From NCBI RefSeq assembly GCF_000741785.1, contig NZ_JGZP01000004.1, positions 62,001-126,000 of the forward strand: a stretch of DNA of 64,000 nt, in the 5' to 3' direction. The position numbers and the translations under genes were made by a program. This document shows positions 1-8,305 of this stretch, one piece after another. Every line of letters starts with the position of its first letter. Positions within the stretch are counted from its first letter, which is position 1. This DNA comes from Bifidobacterium stellenboschense. Lineage in GTDB: Bacteria > Actinomycetota > Actinomycetes > Actinomycetales > Bifidobacteriaceae. Below the pieces are notes generated by a model. The model did not search any database. It saw only the letters and a list, made by a program, of their open reading frames with translations, and was not told where the DNA came from.

Positions 1-1
1 C

Positions 2-907
2 GACGCCGGATTCGACGTCTCCATCATCGACAATCTCGAACCTCCCGCATTCGACGTGCAGCCGCCCGTCGTCGGCGACGACACGGAGATCGTCGTCGTG
101 CTCGGCGGCGACGGCACGATCCTGCGCGCCGCCGAACTCGTCCGCTGCACGAGCACGCCGATCCTCGGCGTGAACATGGGGCACGTCGGGTTTCTCGCCG
201 AATTCGAAAGCTTCCAGATGGACGAGGCGATCCGACGCATCGCCACCCGCGACTATTCGATCGACGAGCGCATGATCGCCCACGTGGACGTGTGGCTGCC
301 GGGCGCGTCGACGCCCATCGAGAACTGGGCGTTGAACGACATCACGCTGGAACGCGCCGACCGTGGCAAGATGGTCGAACTGTCCATCAGCGTCGACGAT
401 GTGGAGATGAGCTCGTTCGGCGCGGACGGCGTCATCGTGTCCACGCCCACCGGGTCCACCGCCTACGCGTTCTCCGCGGGCGGCCCGATCATGTGGCCGA
501 ACGTGAAGGCGCTCCAGCTGGTGCCGCTCGCCGCGCACGCCCTGTTCGCGCGTCCGCTCGTCATCGGCGCCGACTCCACGTTCACGATCACCATACTCGA
601 CGATTCGATGTCCGGCGGATGGATCTGCTGCGACGGCCGCCGCCAGCGCGCCCTACCGAAGGGCACGCGCGTCGACGTGCGCGCCTCGCACGGCACGCTG
701 CGTCTCGCGCGCCTCTCCGGCGCGCCGTTCACCGAGCGTCTCGTCACCAAATTCGACCTGCCCGTCGTCGGATGGCGCGAACAGGCCGCGCACGGCGGCG
801 CCGGCGGCGCGAACCACGGACAGCACGGCGTCGCCGCCGACTTCCGTTCCACGTATGCGGACCACTCCGACTACCGCCATGACGGCGACGGGGAGGCGCG
901 CCGCTGA
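2..907 (+). CDS. nadK: NAD kinase, 5' end outside window
   Basis: NAD kinase phosphorylates NAD+ to NADP+ in the cytoplasm using ATP or polyphosphate. The open frame enters at base 2 with no start codon, so the N-terminus lies upstream of the window. The LGGDGTILRAA motif (bases about 100-130) is the GGDG nucleotide loop of the family, and GVNMGHVGFLAE and STPTGSTAYAFSAGGP are conserved NAD-binding segments. After the catalytic fold the protein has an odd His/Gly-rich tail of about 45 residues (bases about 770-904) that I do not recognise and which is probably disordered. The stop overlaps the recN start by one base (TGATG), indicating translational coupling. Confidence 0.95.
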   Translation, partial: DAGFDVSIIDNLEPPAFDVQPPVVGDDTEIVVVLGGDGTILRAAELVRCTSTPILGVNMGHVGFLAEFESFQMDEAIRRIATRDYSIDERMIAHVDVWLPGASTPIENWALNDITLERADRGKMVELSISVDDVEMSSFGADGVIVSTPTGSTAYAFSAGGPIMWPNVKALQLVPLAAHALFARPLVIGADSTFTITILDDSMSGGWICCDGRRQRALPKGTRVDVRASHGTLRLARLSGAPFTERLVTKFDLPVVGWREQAAHGGAGGANHGQHGVAADFRSTYADHSDYRHDGDGEARR

Positions 908-2766
908 TGCTCGAGGAACTTTCCCTGCGCGACCTAGGCCCGATCAGGTCCGCCGTCATCACCCCCGCCTGCGGCATGACCGCCATCACCGGCGAGACCG
1001 GTGCCGGCAAATCGATGCTGCTGAGCGCCCTGTCGCTCATCTCCGGCGGACCCGCCAACGCGAAACGCATCTCCGTCGGCGCGTCCGAAGCCTGGGCGCA
1101 GGGCATCTTTGCCGTCGACGGGACGGATGACGAGACCCACGCCGCCGACGCGGCGGACGAGACGGTCGGCGACGACGCGGACGACGACGAGGCGCTCGCC
1201 GGCGGCGTGCTCGCCATCGCACGCCGCGCCGGCGTCGAACCCGAGGACGGCGAACTGTTCCTCGCACGCACCGTGCGCGCCACCGGACGCTCGCGCGCCG
1301 TGCTCGGAGGCAAGACCGTGCCGCGTTCCGTGCTCGCCGCCGTGGCCGGCGAACTCGTCACCATCCACGGGCAGGCCGAACAGCTGCGGATCGCATCCGC
1401 CGCCCGCCAACGCGACTTCCTCGACCACGCCGCCGACGACGGGCGCGAACTCGCCGCCTACCATGCGGCATGGCGCGAACTGGCCGACATGGACGCCCGT
1501 CTCGAACGCCTGCGCTCGCAGGAGTCCTCCGCACGCGCGCAAGCCGACTACCTGCGCGAATCGGTGGACCGCATCAACGCGGTCGACCCGCATCCGGGCG
1601 AACTGGAGGAGCTGAAGGCGAAACGCGACCGCATCGAAAACGCGGCGGACATCGCCGAAGGCGTGTCCCACGCGCTCGCCGCGCTCGACCCGTCGCAGCT
1701 GGAACTCGCCGACTCGCCGGCCGAGGCGGCCGGCGCCTCCGACCGGATTCTCGAGGCGGCGCAGGCGCTGCGCGCCATCCACGTGTCGGACGGCGGGTTC
1801 GACGAGCTCGCCGACCGGCTCGAATCGGTGAACGCCGACCTCGCGGACATCGTCTTCACCCTGTCCGGGCATCTCGGCGAGGACGTCGGCGAGGCCGACC
1901 TCGACACGCTGAACGCGCGCATCCACGACTTGGACGAATTGACGCGCCGCTGGGGGCCGGGCATCGAGGACGTGATCGCATGGCGCGACAAGGCCGCGTT
2001 CGACATCGAGGATCTGGACGCATCACCCGAGAAGCTCGCCGAGCTGGAGGCCGAACGCGACCGGCTGCACGAGACCGCCGCGAAGGCCGCCGCGCGTCTG
2101 CACGAGGCGCGCGCTGCGGCGGCCGGCCGGCTCGCCGCGCGCGTCACCGAGGAGCTCTCCTCGCTCGCCATGGACGGCGCCTCGCTGGAGATCCGCGTCG
2201 CGCCGCGTGAAGGAGCCGACGCGCTCGACGCGAACGGCGGCGACGACATCGCGTTCCTGTTCACCCCCTATGAGGGCTCGCCGCAGCTGCCGATGGGCAA
2301 AAGCGCGTCCGGCGGCGAACTGAGCCGCCTCATGCTCGCCCTCGAACTGTCCGCCGCGGACATGCACGCGGGGGAAGCGGCAGTGGGGGAGCATGGTGCC
2401 GCGCCGTCCGACATGACGTTCATCTTCGACGAGGTCGACGCGGGCGTCGGCGGCAAGGCGGCGGTCGAACTCGGCAGGCGTCTCGCGCGTCTCGCCCGCA
2501 GCTCGCAGGTCATCGTCGTCACGCACCTGGCGCAGGTGGCCAGCTGGGCCGACTCGCAGTTCGTCGTCACCAAGGAGCCGCCGGACGCGGACGACGACGA
2601 TCTCGGCGTCGTCACCACCGTGGCCGAGGTGAAGGACGCGGCGCGCGTCCACGAGGTCGCGCGCATGCTCTCCGGCAGCGAGTCGGAGGCCTCCCTCGAC
2701 CACGCCCGCGAACTGCTCGCCTCATCCAGGCTCCCGCTGGCGGGAGCTGTCGGTGAAACCGACTGA
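907..2766 (+). CDS. recN: DNA repair protein RecN
   Basis: RecN is an SMC-like ATPase acting in double-strand break repair. Walker A GETGAGKS lies at residues 29-36, central segments are charged helices suited to a coiled coil, and near the C-terminus come the ABC signature SGGELSRLMLAL and the Walker B FIFDEVDAGVGG. The length of 619 is a little above the usual 550-580, partly because of a very acidic Asp/Glu/Ala insertion around residues 75-100. The last dozen codons and the stop lie inside an intergenic-type repeat (2729-2772), so the native C-terminus may have been replaced by repeat-derived residues. It is coupled to nadK by a one-base overlap, as in many actinobacteria. Confidence 0.95.
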   Translation: MLEELSLRDLGPIRSAVITPACGMTAITGETGAGKSMLLSALSLISGGPANAKRISVGASEAWAQGIFAVDGTDDETHAADAADETVGDDADDDEALAGGVLAIARRAGVEPEDGELFLARTVRATGRSRAVLGGKTVPRSVLAAVAGELVTIHGQAEQLRIASAARQRDFLDHAADDGRELAAYHAAWRELADMDARLERLRSQESSARAQADYLRESVDRINAVDPHPGELEELKAKRDRIENAADIAEGVSHALAALDPSQLELADSPAEAAGASDRILEAAQALRAIHVSDGGFDELADRLESVNADLADIVFTLSGHLGEDVGEADLDTLNARIHDLDELTRRWGPGIEDVIAWRDKAAFDIEDLDASPEKLAELEAERDRLHETAAKAAARLHEARAAAAGRLAARVTEELSSLAMDGASLEIRVAPREGADALDANGGDDIAFLFTPYEGSPQLPMGKSASGGELSRLMLALELSAADMHAGEAAVGEHGAAPSDMTFIFDEVDAGVGGKAAVELGRRLARLARSSQVIVVTHLAQVASWADSQFVVTKEPPDADDDDLGVVTTVAEVKDAARVHEVARMLSGSESEASLDHARELLASSRLPLAGAVGETD

Positions 2767-2829
2767 GGGTGGAAGCCGTGCCGGCTCCCTGAGACGGGGG
2801 AGTCGGCAACCGTAAGCTGACTGAGGGAG
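2729..2829 (-). repeat. Two tandem copies of a short palindromic intergenic repeat
   Basis: Read on the minus strand, 2783-2829 and 2729-2772 each run CCCTCAGTC(A/G)G(C/T)TT, then CCGAC, then a GGGAGCC-ended hairpin. The same unit recurs at 12691-12734 and, more degenerate, at 12745-12782. The copy at 2729-2772 overlaps the end of recN. Similar CCCTCAGTCAGCTT elements are, from memory, common between genes in bifidobacteria; I cannot verify that here. The hairpin portion could act as a terminator. Confidence 0.7.
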
Positions 2830-2837
2830 AGACAGAC

Positions 2838-3491
2838 ATGACATCACGCAAGGCCGCCATCTTCGACCTCGACGGCACGCTCCTCGACTCGATGGGCGTG
2901 TGGGACCAGGTCGACATCGACTTCCTCGCCAAGCGGGGCATCGCCGTGCCCGACGACTACATGGCCAAGGTCGCGCCGATGCAGTTCAGACAGATCGCCG
3001 AATACACGATCGCGCGGTTCGGTCTCAAGGACACGCCCGAGGCGCTGATGGACGAATGGGACGAGATGGCGCGCGTCGCCTACGCGACCACCGTCGAGGC
3101 GAAACCGGGCGCGCTCGACTATCTGCGTGACCTGAAGGCGCGCGGCGTGCGGCTCGCCGTCGCCACATCCCTGCCGCCGCACCTCAGGGAACCGGCGTTG
3201 CGGCACGTGGGCATGTTCGACCTGTTCGACGCCATCGTCTCCGTCGACGACGCGAACGACGTGGGCAAGGACCGTCCGGACGTCTACCTGCTCGCCGCCG
3301 CCCGTCTCGGCGTGGAACCGTGCGACTGCACGGTGTTCGAGGACCTGCTCGTCGCCGTGCGTTCCGCGAGATCCGCGGGCATGCGCGTCTGGGCCATGCA
3401 CGACGACTCGTCCGACGCGGACTGGGCCACGATCTGCGACGAGGCCGATGGCGTCCTCTTCGACTTCCACGACGCGCCCCGCGACCTGTAG
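2838..3491 (+). CDS. HAD-superfamily phosphatase/phosphoglucomutase-like
   Basis: A 217-residue HAD subfamily I hydrolase. The N-terminal motif FDLDGTLLDS gives the nucleophile and acid/base aspartates (residues 10 and 12). A cap domain follows, VATSLPPHLRE is motif II, and KDRPDVYLLAAARLGVEP with VFEDLLVAVRSARSAGM are motifs III and IV; the last normally reads EDS, here EDL. Family members act on small phosphorylated sugars or nucleotides such as beta-phosphoglucose; the substrate cannot be assigned. A GGGAGAGA ribosome site precedes the ATG. It stands alone behind the repeat cluster that ends recN. Confidence 0.85.
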   Translation: MTSRKAAIFDLDGTLLDSMGVWDQVDIDFLAKRGIAVPDDYMAKVAPMQFRQIAEYTIARFGLKDTPEALMDEWDEMARVAYATTVEAKPGALDYLRDLKARGVRLAVATSLPPHLREPALRHVGMFDLFDAIVSVDDANDVGKDRPDVYLLAAARLGVEPCDCTVFEDLLVAVRSARSAGMRVWAMHDDSSDADWATICDEADGVLFDFHDAPRDL

Positions 3492-3557
3492 GGCGTATAC
3501 TGGCCGCAACATACGACGAACGATATACGTGATATACGGTCGGGGGTTGGCGACGGC

Positions 3558-4031
3558 ATGGATGGCATCAGATTGGGCACATGGCTGGGATATGCCATGC
3601 TCCTCGTGATGCTCGCGCCCGTCGTCATTCCCGCCGTGCTGGTGCAGGAGGTCACGCGGCATGTCGCCGCGACACGGCTTGCATTGTTCTCACGTGGAGG
3701 TCTCGTCGTCCGACCGGCGTCGTTCGCCGTCCTGCTTACATTGACCGTCGTGACGCTGTCCATCGGCATGGCCGGCGGGTTCGCGTCCGACACGTCCGGT
3801 ACGGCGCTCGCCGTCGTCGCGTTGGCCGCATCCTGCGCCGTCATCGTGATTGCGACGGTCGTAGGCGTCGCCGTACATGCGCTCGCCCTCTGCGCGTCCT
3901 GCGCCGGCCGCAAGCCGTTGCCGCGTGATTTCCGCTTCGATGCGGTGTTGTGCGACAAGGTGCGCTCGTGGGCGCGCCCGCAATGGGTGCCGCGTTGGGC
4001 CCGTTACACGCTTCCCGAACCGCGAATCTGA
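3558..4031 (+). CDS. Small membrane protein upstream of yidC
   Basis: I do not recognise this 157-residue protein. It has three likely membrane segments: about 10-31, 55-78 and 83-110. A short cytosolic-looking tail rich in Arg, Trp and Pro follows and ends TLPEPRI. The start lacks a strong ribosome site. Upstream is a -10 like TATACT (3496-3501) and a tandem 9-base repeat (3522-3539). Its stop codon (4029-4031) sits inside one arm of an inverted repeat whose other arm lies just before the yidC start. That arrangement recalls leader ORFs which sense membrane insertion, but no known arrest motif such as RAPP is present. Confidence 0.6.
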   Translation: MDGIRLGTWLGYAMLLVMLAPVVIPAVLVQEVTRHVAATRLALFSRGGLVVRPASFAVLLTLTVVTLSIGMAGGFASDTSGTALAVVALAASCAVIVIATVVGVAVHALALCASCAGRKPLPRDFRFDAVLCDKVRSWARPQWVPRWARYTLPEPRI

Positions 4032-4151
4032 ATTTTCCTCTTCTGTTTGCTCATGTACGCCGTGACATGGTCACGGCCGGTTCCTCTCATATTCAGATTC
4101 GTCATCGTGCCGGTCCCGGTCCATGCAGGACCCGGACCGTTATCCGGAAAG
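4023..4151 (+). promoter_or_regulatory. Structured leader between small membrane ORF and yidC
   Basis: Three pairings are visible. CGAATCTGAAT (4023-4033, covering the upstream stop codon) matches ATTCAGATTCG (4091-4101) perfectly. GGTCCCGGTCC (4112-4122) pairs with GGACCCGGACC (4128-4138) with one mismatch. CCGGA (4132-4136) pairs with TCCGG (4143-4147), which covers the start of the putative ribosome site GGAAAG (4146-4151). The last two share bases, so they are mutually exclusive, as in an attenuator that hides or exposes the yidC ribosome site. A regulatory function is inferred. Confidence 0.5.
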
Positions 4152-4162
4152 CGTTTAGCATC

Positions 4163-5164
4163 ATGAATGCCCTCATGCCCCTGTTCCGACCCATCGAATG
4201 GGTCATCGCCCAACTACTCACCCTCATCCATGCCGTGTTCGTCGCCGCCGGACTGCCGGACGGTCCCGATCCCGCATGGTGCCTGTCCGTCATGTGCCTG
4301 GTCGTCGTCATCCGCGTATGTCTGATCCCGCTGTTCGTCCGTCAGCTGCGCGGCATGCGGGCGATGCAGGCCATCCAGCCGCAAATGCAGCGCATCAGGC
4401 GCAGATACGCGGCACGTAGGGATCAACGTTCCCGTGAGGCATTGCAACGCGAGCTCATGGCGTTGCAGCGTGAGCATGGCGCCGAACCGCTCGGCTCATG
4501 CATGCCCGCGATGATCCAGGCGCCGATCCTATGCTCCCTGTACTACGTGCTGCAGTCGCTGCCCTCCATCGCGTCGGGCAAGGCCGAGCCACTCGGTGCC
4601 ATGGATCGTGTGCTTGCCGGCAGCGTCGAATCGTCATCGGTGTTCGGCGTGCGTCTGTCCGAAACATTCGGTACGGCCGAATCCGTGGGGCCTCGCGCCG
4701 TCATCGGCATGGTCGTCGCGGTCATGTGTGTGTCGTTGTTCGCGATGCAATGGATGCTCATCCACCGCAATACGCCGAAGGATACGATGAATTCTCCGCA
4801 GTTCCGCATGCAGAGGATGACGGTATTCGTCTTCCCGGCCATCTACGTGGTCTCGGGCGTGGCGTTGCCGTTCGGCGTGCTGCTCTATTGGATGACGAAC
4901 AATCTGTGGAACCTCGCCCAGACGCTGGTCCAGCTGCATTGGTTCCCCGCTCCCGGCTCCATCGCCGCGGAACGCAAGGACGAGCGGGGCCACCGACGCG
5001 AGAACGGCCGTCGTGCCGCCGCCGGTCTGCCCTCCCTCGAGGAGGAGAGCGCCGCCAAGTCTCGTGCCGCCGCCCAAGCGCGGCGTGAGCGGGAGTCGGT
5101 GCGTGGTGGCCGTGACTCCCACTCACGCCGGCGACTGACGCCGGTCAAATCCCGTCGCCGCTAA
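4163..5164 (+). CDS. yidC: YidC/Oxa1-family membrane protein insertase
   Basis: YidC-type insertases place proteins into the membrane alone or with Sec. The start is ATG 4163, giving 333 residues, with GGAAAG upstream; the frame is open further 5' but the homologous part begins with MNALMPLFRPIEWVI. The first core membrane segment carries the conserved hydrophilic-groove arginine (R51, in VVVIRVCLIPL). The charged cytosolic hairpin QLRGMRAMQAIQPQMQRIRR follows, then GSCMPAMIQAPILCSLYYVL and further segments. The tail is basic (SRRRLTPVKSRRR). None of the usual neighbours of the main yidC copy (rnpA, rpmH, jag) is here, so this is probably a second, paralogous insertase. Confidence 0.88.
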   Translation: MNALMPLFRPIEWVIAQLLTLIHAVFVAAGLPDGPDPAWCLSVMCLVVVIRVCLIPLFVRQLRGMRAMQAIQPQMQRIRRRYAARRDQRSREALQRELMALQREHGAEPLGSCMPAMIQAPILCSLYYVLQSLPSIASGKAEPLGAMDRVLAGSVESSSVFGVRLSETFGTAESVGPRAVIGMVVAVMCVSLFAMQWMLIHRNTPKDTMNSPQFRMQRMTVFVFPAIYVVSGVALPFGVLLYWMTNNLWNLAQTLVQLHWFPAPGSIAAERKDERGHRRENGRRAAAGLPSLEEESAAKSRAAAQARRERESVRGGRDSHSRRRLTPVKSRRR

Positions 5165-5185
5165 AGGACTCGTTCCGGTTCGGCT

Positions 5186-5809
5186 TCAGCGCACCGGCAT
5201 GAGGTCGGAGGGGCGTTCGGCGGCGAAACGCTGCGCCTCGAGCTTCTCGCCCTCCTCACGCTCGGCGGCCTCGGCGGTGATGCGGCCGGTGAGGCGCGCG
5301 ATCGGCGCCTGGTAGACCACTTCGCCGAACGTGCGCCCGCCGCGCTCCACGACGCCTTCGTGACGGTCGACCTCGACGAACCCGAGGGATTCGACCATGT
5401 GGCGGGCGCGCAGGTTGAACGACCACACCTTGACGGTGATCTTCTTCGCCTTGAGCTGTTCGGCGGCCAGCGTGATGCCGAGCTTCATGGCCTGGTTGCC
5501 GAAGCCGCGATCCTGATAGTACGGGCCGATGAGCACCGACATCGTGGGATCACGGTCCGGTTCCCCGCCGTCCCAGGCGGAGACGAATCCGATGGGGTTG
5601 CCGAACGGGTCGAGCACCGTCCGCCCGAAACGGGTGTCGTCATCGACGTCGCTCCATTCGTGAAACAGGCGTTCCGCCTCGTCGTCGGTTGTCTCGTCCA
5701 GGGTCTTCCGGCAGCCGTCGGCGACGGACGGGTTGTTCCACCACCGTGCGAACAGCGGATAATCGGACGGTTCGGTCTTGCGCAGCGTAACAGCGTTGTT
5801 GTCAGGCAT
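5186..5809 (-). CDS. GNAT-family N-acetyltransferase
   Basis: A 207-residue protein with the acetyltransferase fold: TLRKTEPSDYPLFARWWNN at the N-terminus, PIGFVSAWDGGE in the central sheet, and YYQDRGFGNQAMKLGITLA, a degenerate acetyl-CoA pyrophosphate loop. KVWSFNLRARHMVESLGFVEVDRHEGVV is typical of RimJ/RimL-like enzymes that acetylate protein N-termini or small amines. The start was set at 5809 because MPDNNAVTL follows a GGAG ribosome site; the open frame extends further upstream. The substrate is unknown. Confidence 0.85.
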   Translation of the reverse strand: MPDNNAVTLRKTEPSDYPLFARWWNNPSVADGCRKTLDETTDDEAERLFHEWSDVDDDTRFGRTVLDPFGNPIGFVSAWDGGEPDRDPTMSVLIGPYYQDRGFGNQAMKLGITLAAEQLKAKKITVKVWSFNLRARHMVESLGFVEVDRHEGVVERGGRTFGEVVYQAPIARLTGRITAEAAEREEGEKLEAQRFAAERPSDLMPVR

Positions 5810-5902
5810 GATTGCTCCCTTCGTCTCGCCATTGTAGGCATGATGCGTGCGGCGGCGCGACGGAGTTAACCGGTAATTCACATGGGTCGTCGTGCCGCTT
5901 GC

Positions 5903-7711
5903 CTAGGCGGCCTTGAGACGGTACTCCTGTTTGGGGCTGCGGGCCGGTTGGGTGCGTTCGATGGCCCCCGAGCGCAGCAGTTTGCGCAGTTGGTATGTGA
6001 CGGTCGAACGCGGGGCGCCGGTCGCCTCCACCAGTTGCGGTGTCGCCATGGTGCCGTGTTCGCCGATGAGCGTCAGCAGCGCCTCCTCCAACGGCGAGTA
6101 CCCGGCATCCGCATGGGGCGGCATCGTGCCGGAGCCGGTGCCGCCGTCGGGTGCATCGGCTCCGATGGCGGGAGATGTCGCCGGCATGGCTTCATCGCCG
6201 TCCATGGGTTTCCGTTCGATGCCCATGTATCGGGCATATGGTTCCTCCAGCCATGGCGTGCCCTTGATGGTCTGGTCGTACAGCTCCCGGTCGGTGATGT
6301 CCTGCACGTCGATGCCGCCATGGGGGAACGGCACGATCTTCGGATGCGTGGGTTTCGGCACCTTGCCATGGTCCAATCCCACGGAGGCGCTGTAGTCGAC
6401 GTCTGCCTGTTCGCCCTGCGCGGCGTAGCGTCGATCCCTGCGGCTGTCCGGCAGCCTGGCGGTGTCGGCCGATCGGAAGGTCATGCGGAACGCCGTCAAG
6501 GTGTCGGCGATCTCGGGCGCGCCGTTGCCGTTCTCCGTGAGGGTGGCCGTGATGAGCTCGAATCCCGTGCCCCGGTTCTCCGCGACGGTCCCGCCATGGA
6601 ACGGCGTGAGCTCCAGCAGCTTGGCCAACGTCTGGTTTCTGGTGGACGTGGCGCCGGGCATGCCGATGGTGTCCGTGGTCACGGCGCCGTACAGTCCGCC
6701 GGGGCTGAGTATCTCCAGCCGGTCCGCATACATGTTGACCTGGATCTGGCCGCCACGGGCCATCGGCGAATAATCGCGGTGCATGACGGCGTTGACCACC
6801 GCCTCGCGTATGGCCTCTTCGGGATACTCGAAGGTGTCCTTGCGCAGGGGGCCGTCCAACACGCCGCCGATGCGCATGTTCCTGCGGGTCGCGAGCAGCG
6901 TCTCCTCGAGGATTTCGGGAATCGGGCCGTCGAAGGTCCGGTTGTCGATGTACTTCACCCCGCCGGCGAACACCTTGCTGTACCCCTGATACCGGGTGAA
7001 TGTGATGTTCAGACGGGGGAGGAACTGCTGCGGGTATTTTCCGGCGGCGAGCAGCCCCGCGAGCGTGGGGTGGGTGCCGCCGTCGCCGTCGATTCCCGTG
7101 ACTCCCAGCATATGCAGGGCGTCATCGTCCGGAATCGTTCCAAAGATGCGCGGCCGCTGTCTTCGGCATAGGTGCAGGATGCCTTGAACCGTATTCGAAT
7201 CCAGATCGTCGACCGTCGCCTCGCCGACGATTTCCCTGTCGTATGTGGGCTGTGCGCGGTTCTCCAGCAGACGGTCGATCTCATACTGACTGAGCTTCCT
7301 GTCGCCATCCCACACGCGGATGAACGAGCCGCTGTAGCGGCCCCTGTTGCGCACATAGCAAGGCTTGTCCAGCGGGTCGGTCTCGTCGATGACCGAGATG
7401 ACCACCTGTGAGCCGTGGTACTCCGCGATTTCGATGACCGGGCGGACCGGTGGCATCAGCTTCTCCCGGCACATCTGCGCCATCGCGTCCGCGATCGATT
7501 TGGCGTCGAATCCATCGATGGGAGAGAACCCATGGCGTTCGGAAACGCCGAGGACGATGGTGCCGCCGTTTCCATTGGAGAACGCCGAGACGGTTTCGGG
7601 CAACGAAGTCGGCAATCCTCCGACGGCCTCCTTGACCTCAACGCTCTGATTGTCGCTGTCGGCATGACGCAGCGGTTCGAGCAGCGCGTCAATCTCTTCT
7701 TCCGACCACAT
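5903..7711 (-). CDS. AlbA_2 (Schlafen-like) ATP-binding regulator
   Basis: A 602-residue protein of the family often annotated as ATP-dependent DNA helicase-related or putative transcriptional regulator. An AlbA_2 domain (about 15-140) begins SVEVKEAVGGLPTSLPETVSAFSNGNGGTIVLGV. The middle carries EAIREAVVNAVMHRDY and ENRGTGFELI, motifs of its degenerate histidine-kinase-like ATPase part. The last 70 residues form a winged helix (TPQLVEATGAPRSTVTYQLRK). The start at 7711 has the ribosome site AAGGAG. A perfect inverted repeat upstream suggests autoregulation. Such proteins occur with phage-defence or toxin-like functions as well as metabolism; none is shown here. Confidence 0.8.
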   Translation of the reverse strand: MWSEEEIDALLEPLRHADSDNQSVEVKEAVGGLPTSLPETVSAFSNGNGGTIVLGVSERHGFSPIDGFDAKSIADAMAQMCREKLMPPVRPVIEIAEYHGSQVVISVIDETDPLDKPCYVRNRGRYSGSFIRVWDGDRKLSQYEIDRLLENRAQPTYDREIVGEATVDDLDSNTVQGILHLCRRQRPRIFGTIPDDDALHMLGVTGIDGDGGTHPTLAGLLAAGKYPQQFLPRLNITFTRYQGYSKVFAGGVKYIDNRTFDGPIPEILEETLLATRRNMRIGGVLDGPLRKDTFEYPEEAIREAVVNAVMHRDYSPMARGGQIQVNMYADRLEILSPGGLYGAVTTDTIGMPGATSTRNQTLAKLLELTPFHGGTVAENRGTGFELITATLTENGNGAPEIADTLTAFRMTFRSADTARLPDSRRDRRYAAQGEQADVDYSASVGLDHGKVPKPTHPKIVPFPHGGIDVQDITDRELYDQTIKGTPWLEEPYARYMGIERKPMDGDEAMPATSPAIGADAPDGGTGSGTMPPHADAGYSPLEEALLTLIGEHGTMATPQLVEATGAPRSTVTYQLRKLLRSGAIERTQPARSPKQEYRLKAA

Positions 7712-7732
7712 GATGACTCCTTCGCCGTTCCT

Positions 7733-7776
7733 ACATAACAACCATCGTAGCAGTAAGATTGCTATGTTTGTTATGT
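7733..7776 (-). promoter_or_regulatory. Inverted repeat operator upstream of AlbA_2 gene
   Basis: ACATAACAA (7733-7741) and TTGTTATGT (7768-7776) form a perfect 9-base inverted repeat with 26 bases between, just 22 bases before the start codon of the AlbA_2 gene. The minus-strand sequence between them includes a -10-like TACGAT. The layout fits a dimeric repressor site around the promoter, possibly bound by the winged-helix gene product itself. Confidence 0.5.
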
Positions 7777-7901
7777 CCGTGTCGCAGGTGGCGCTGTCGG
7801 CCGCCGTTTTGCCACATTTCATTCACGCAGCGCCACAATCGCCGCAAGTGTTATAGTTGATATGGAACAGATAGAACGATTTGAAAGAAAGGGACCCGTC
7901 G

Positions 7902-8285
7902 ATGATCATCGACATCGACGCCCGCAGCGACGTGCCGATCTACGAACAGCTGCGACGCGGCGTCATCGCCGGCATCGCGAACGACGAACTCGCGCCCGGC
8001 GACCGTCTGCCGTCCGTGCGCGCGCTCGCCGTCGACCTCGGCGTCAACCTGCACACGGTCAACAAGGCGTACGCGCTCCTGCGCGACGACGGCTACATCA
8101 CGATGCGACGCGGCTCCGGCGCCGTCGTCGCCGAACGAGGCGCCGGAGCCGCGGACGCGCCCGGCGACGCGCGCATCGAAGGCGAACTCCACCGGCTCAT
8201 ACTCGAACACAAGGCGGGCGGGGGAGACGCCGCGGCGTTCCTCGACCTCGTACGCACGCAACTCGCCCGCATATACGGCGAATGA
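7902..8285 (+). CDS. GntR-family regulator, YtrA subfamily
   Basis: A 127-residue regulator with an N-terminal winged helix (VPIYEQLRRGVIAGIANDELAPGDRLPSVRALAVDLGVNLHT) and only a short C-terminal dimer helix, the mark of the YtrA subfamily. ATG 7902 was preferred over the TTG seven codons upstream because AAGGGA precedes it and the family pattern begins there. It lies 20 bases before a DUF1648 membrane protein, a common pairing in which the regulator responds to cell-envelope stress and controls its own operon. Confidence 0.9.
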   Translation: MIIDIDARSDVPIYEQLRRGVIAGIANDELAPGDRLPSVRALAVDLGVNLHTVNKAYALLRDDGYITMRRGSGAVVAERGAGAADAPGDARIEGELHRLILEHKAGGGDAAAFLDLVRTQLARIYGE

Positions 8286-8305
8286 CGGGATGAAGGAGAA
8301 TCACC

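Noticed and set aside
3558-4031. Known arrest peptide (RAPP/RAPG or MifM type)
   Set aside because: No RAPP, RAPG or MifM-like acidic stall motif is present, so only the arrangement, not the mechanism, is suggested.
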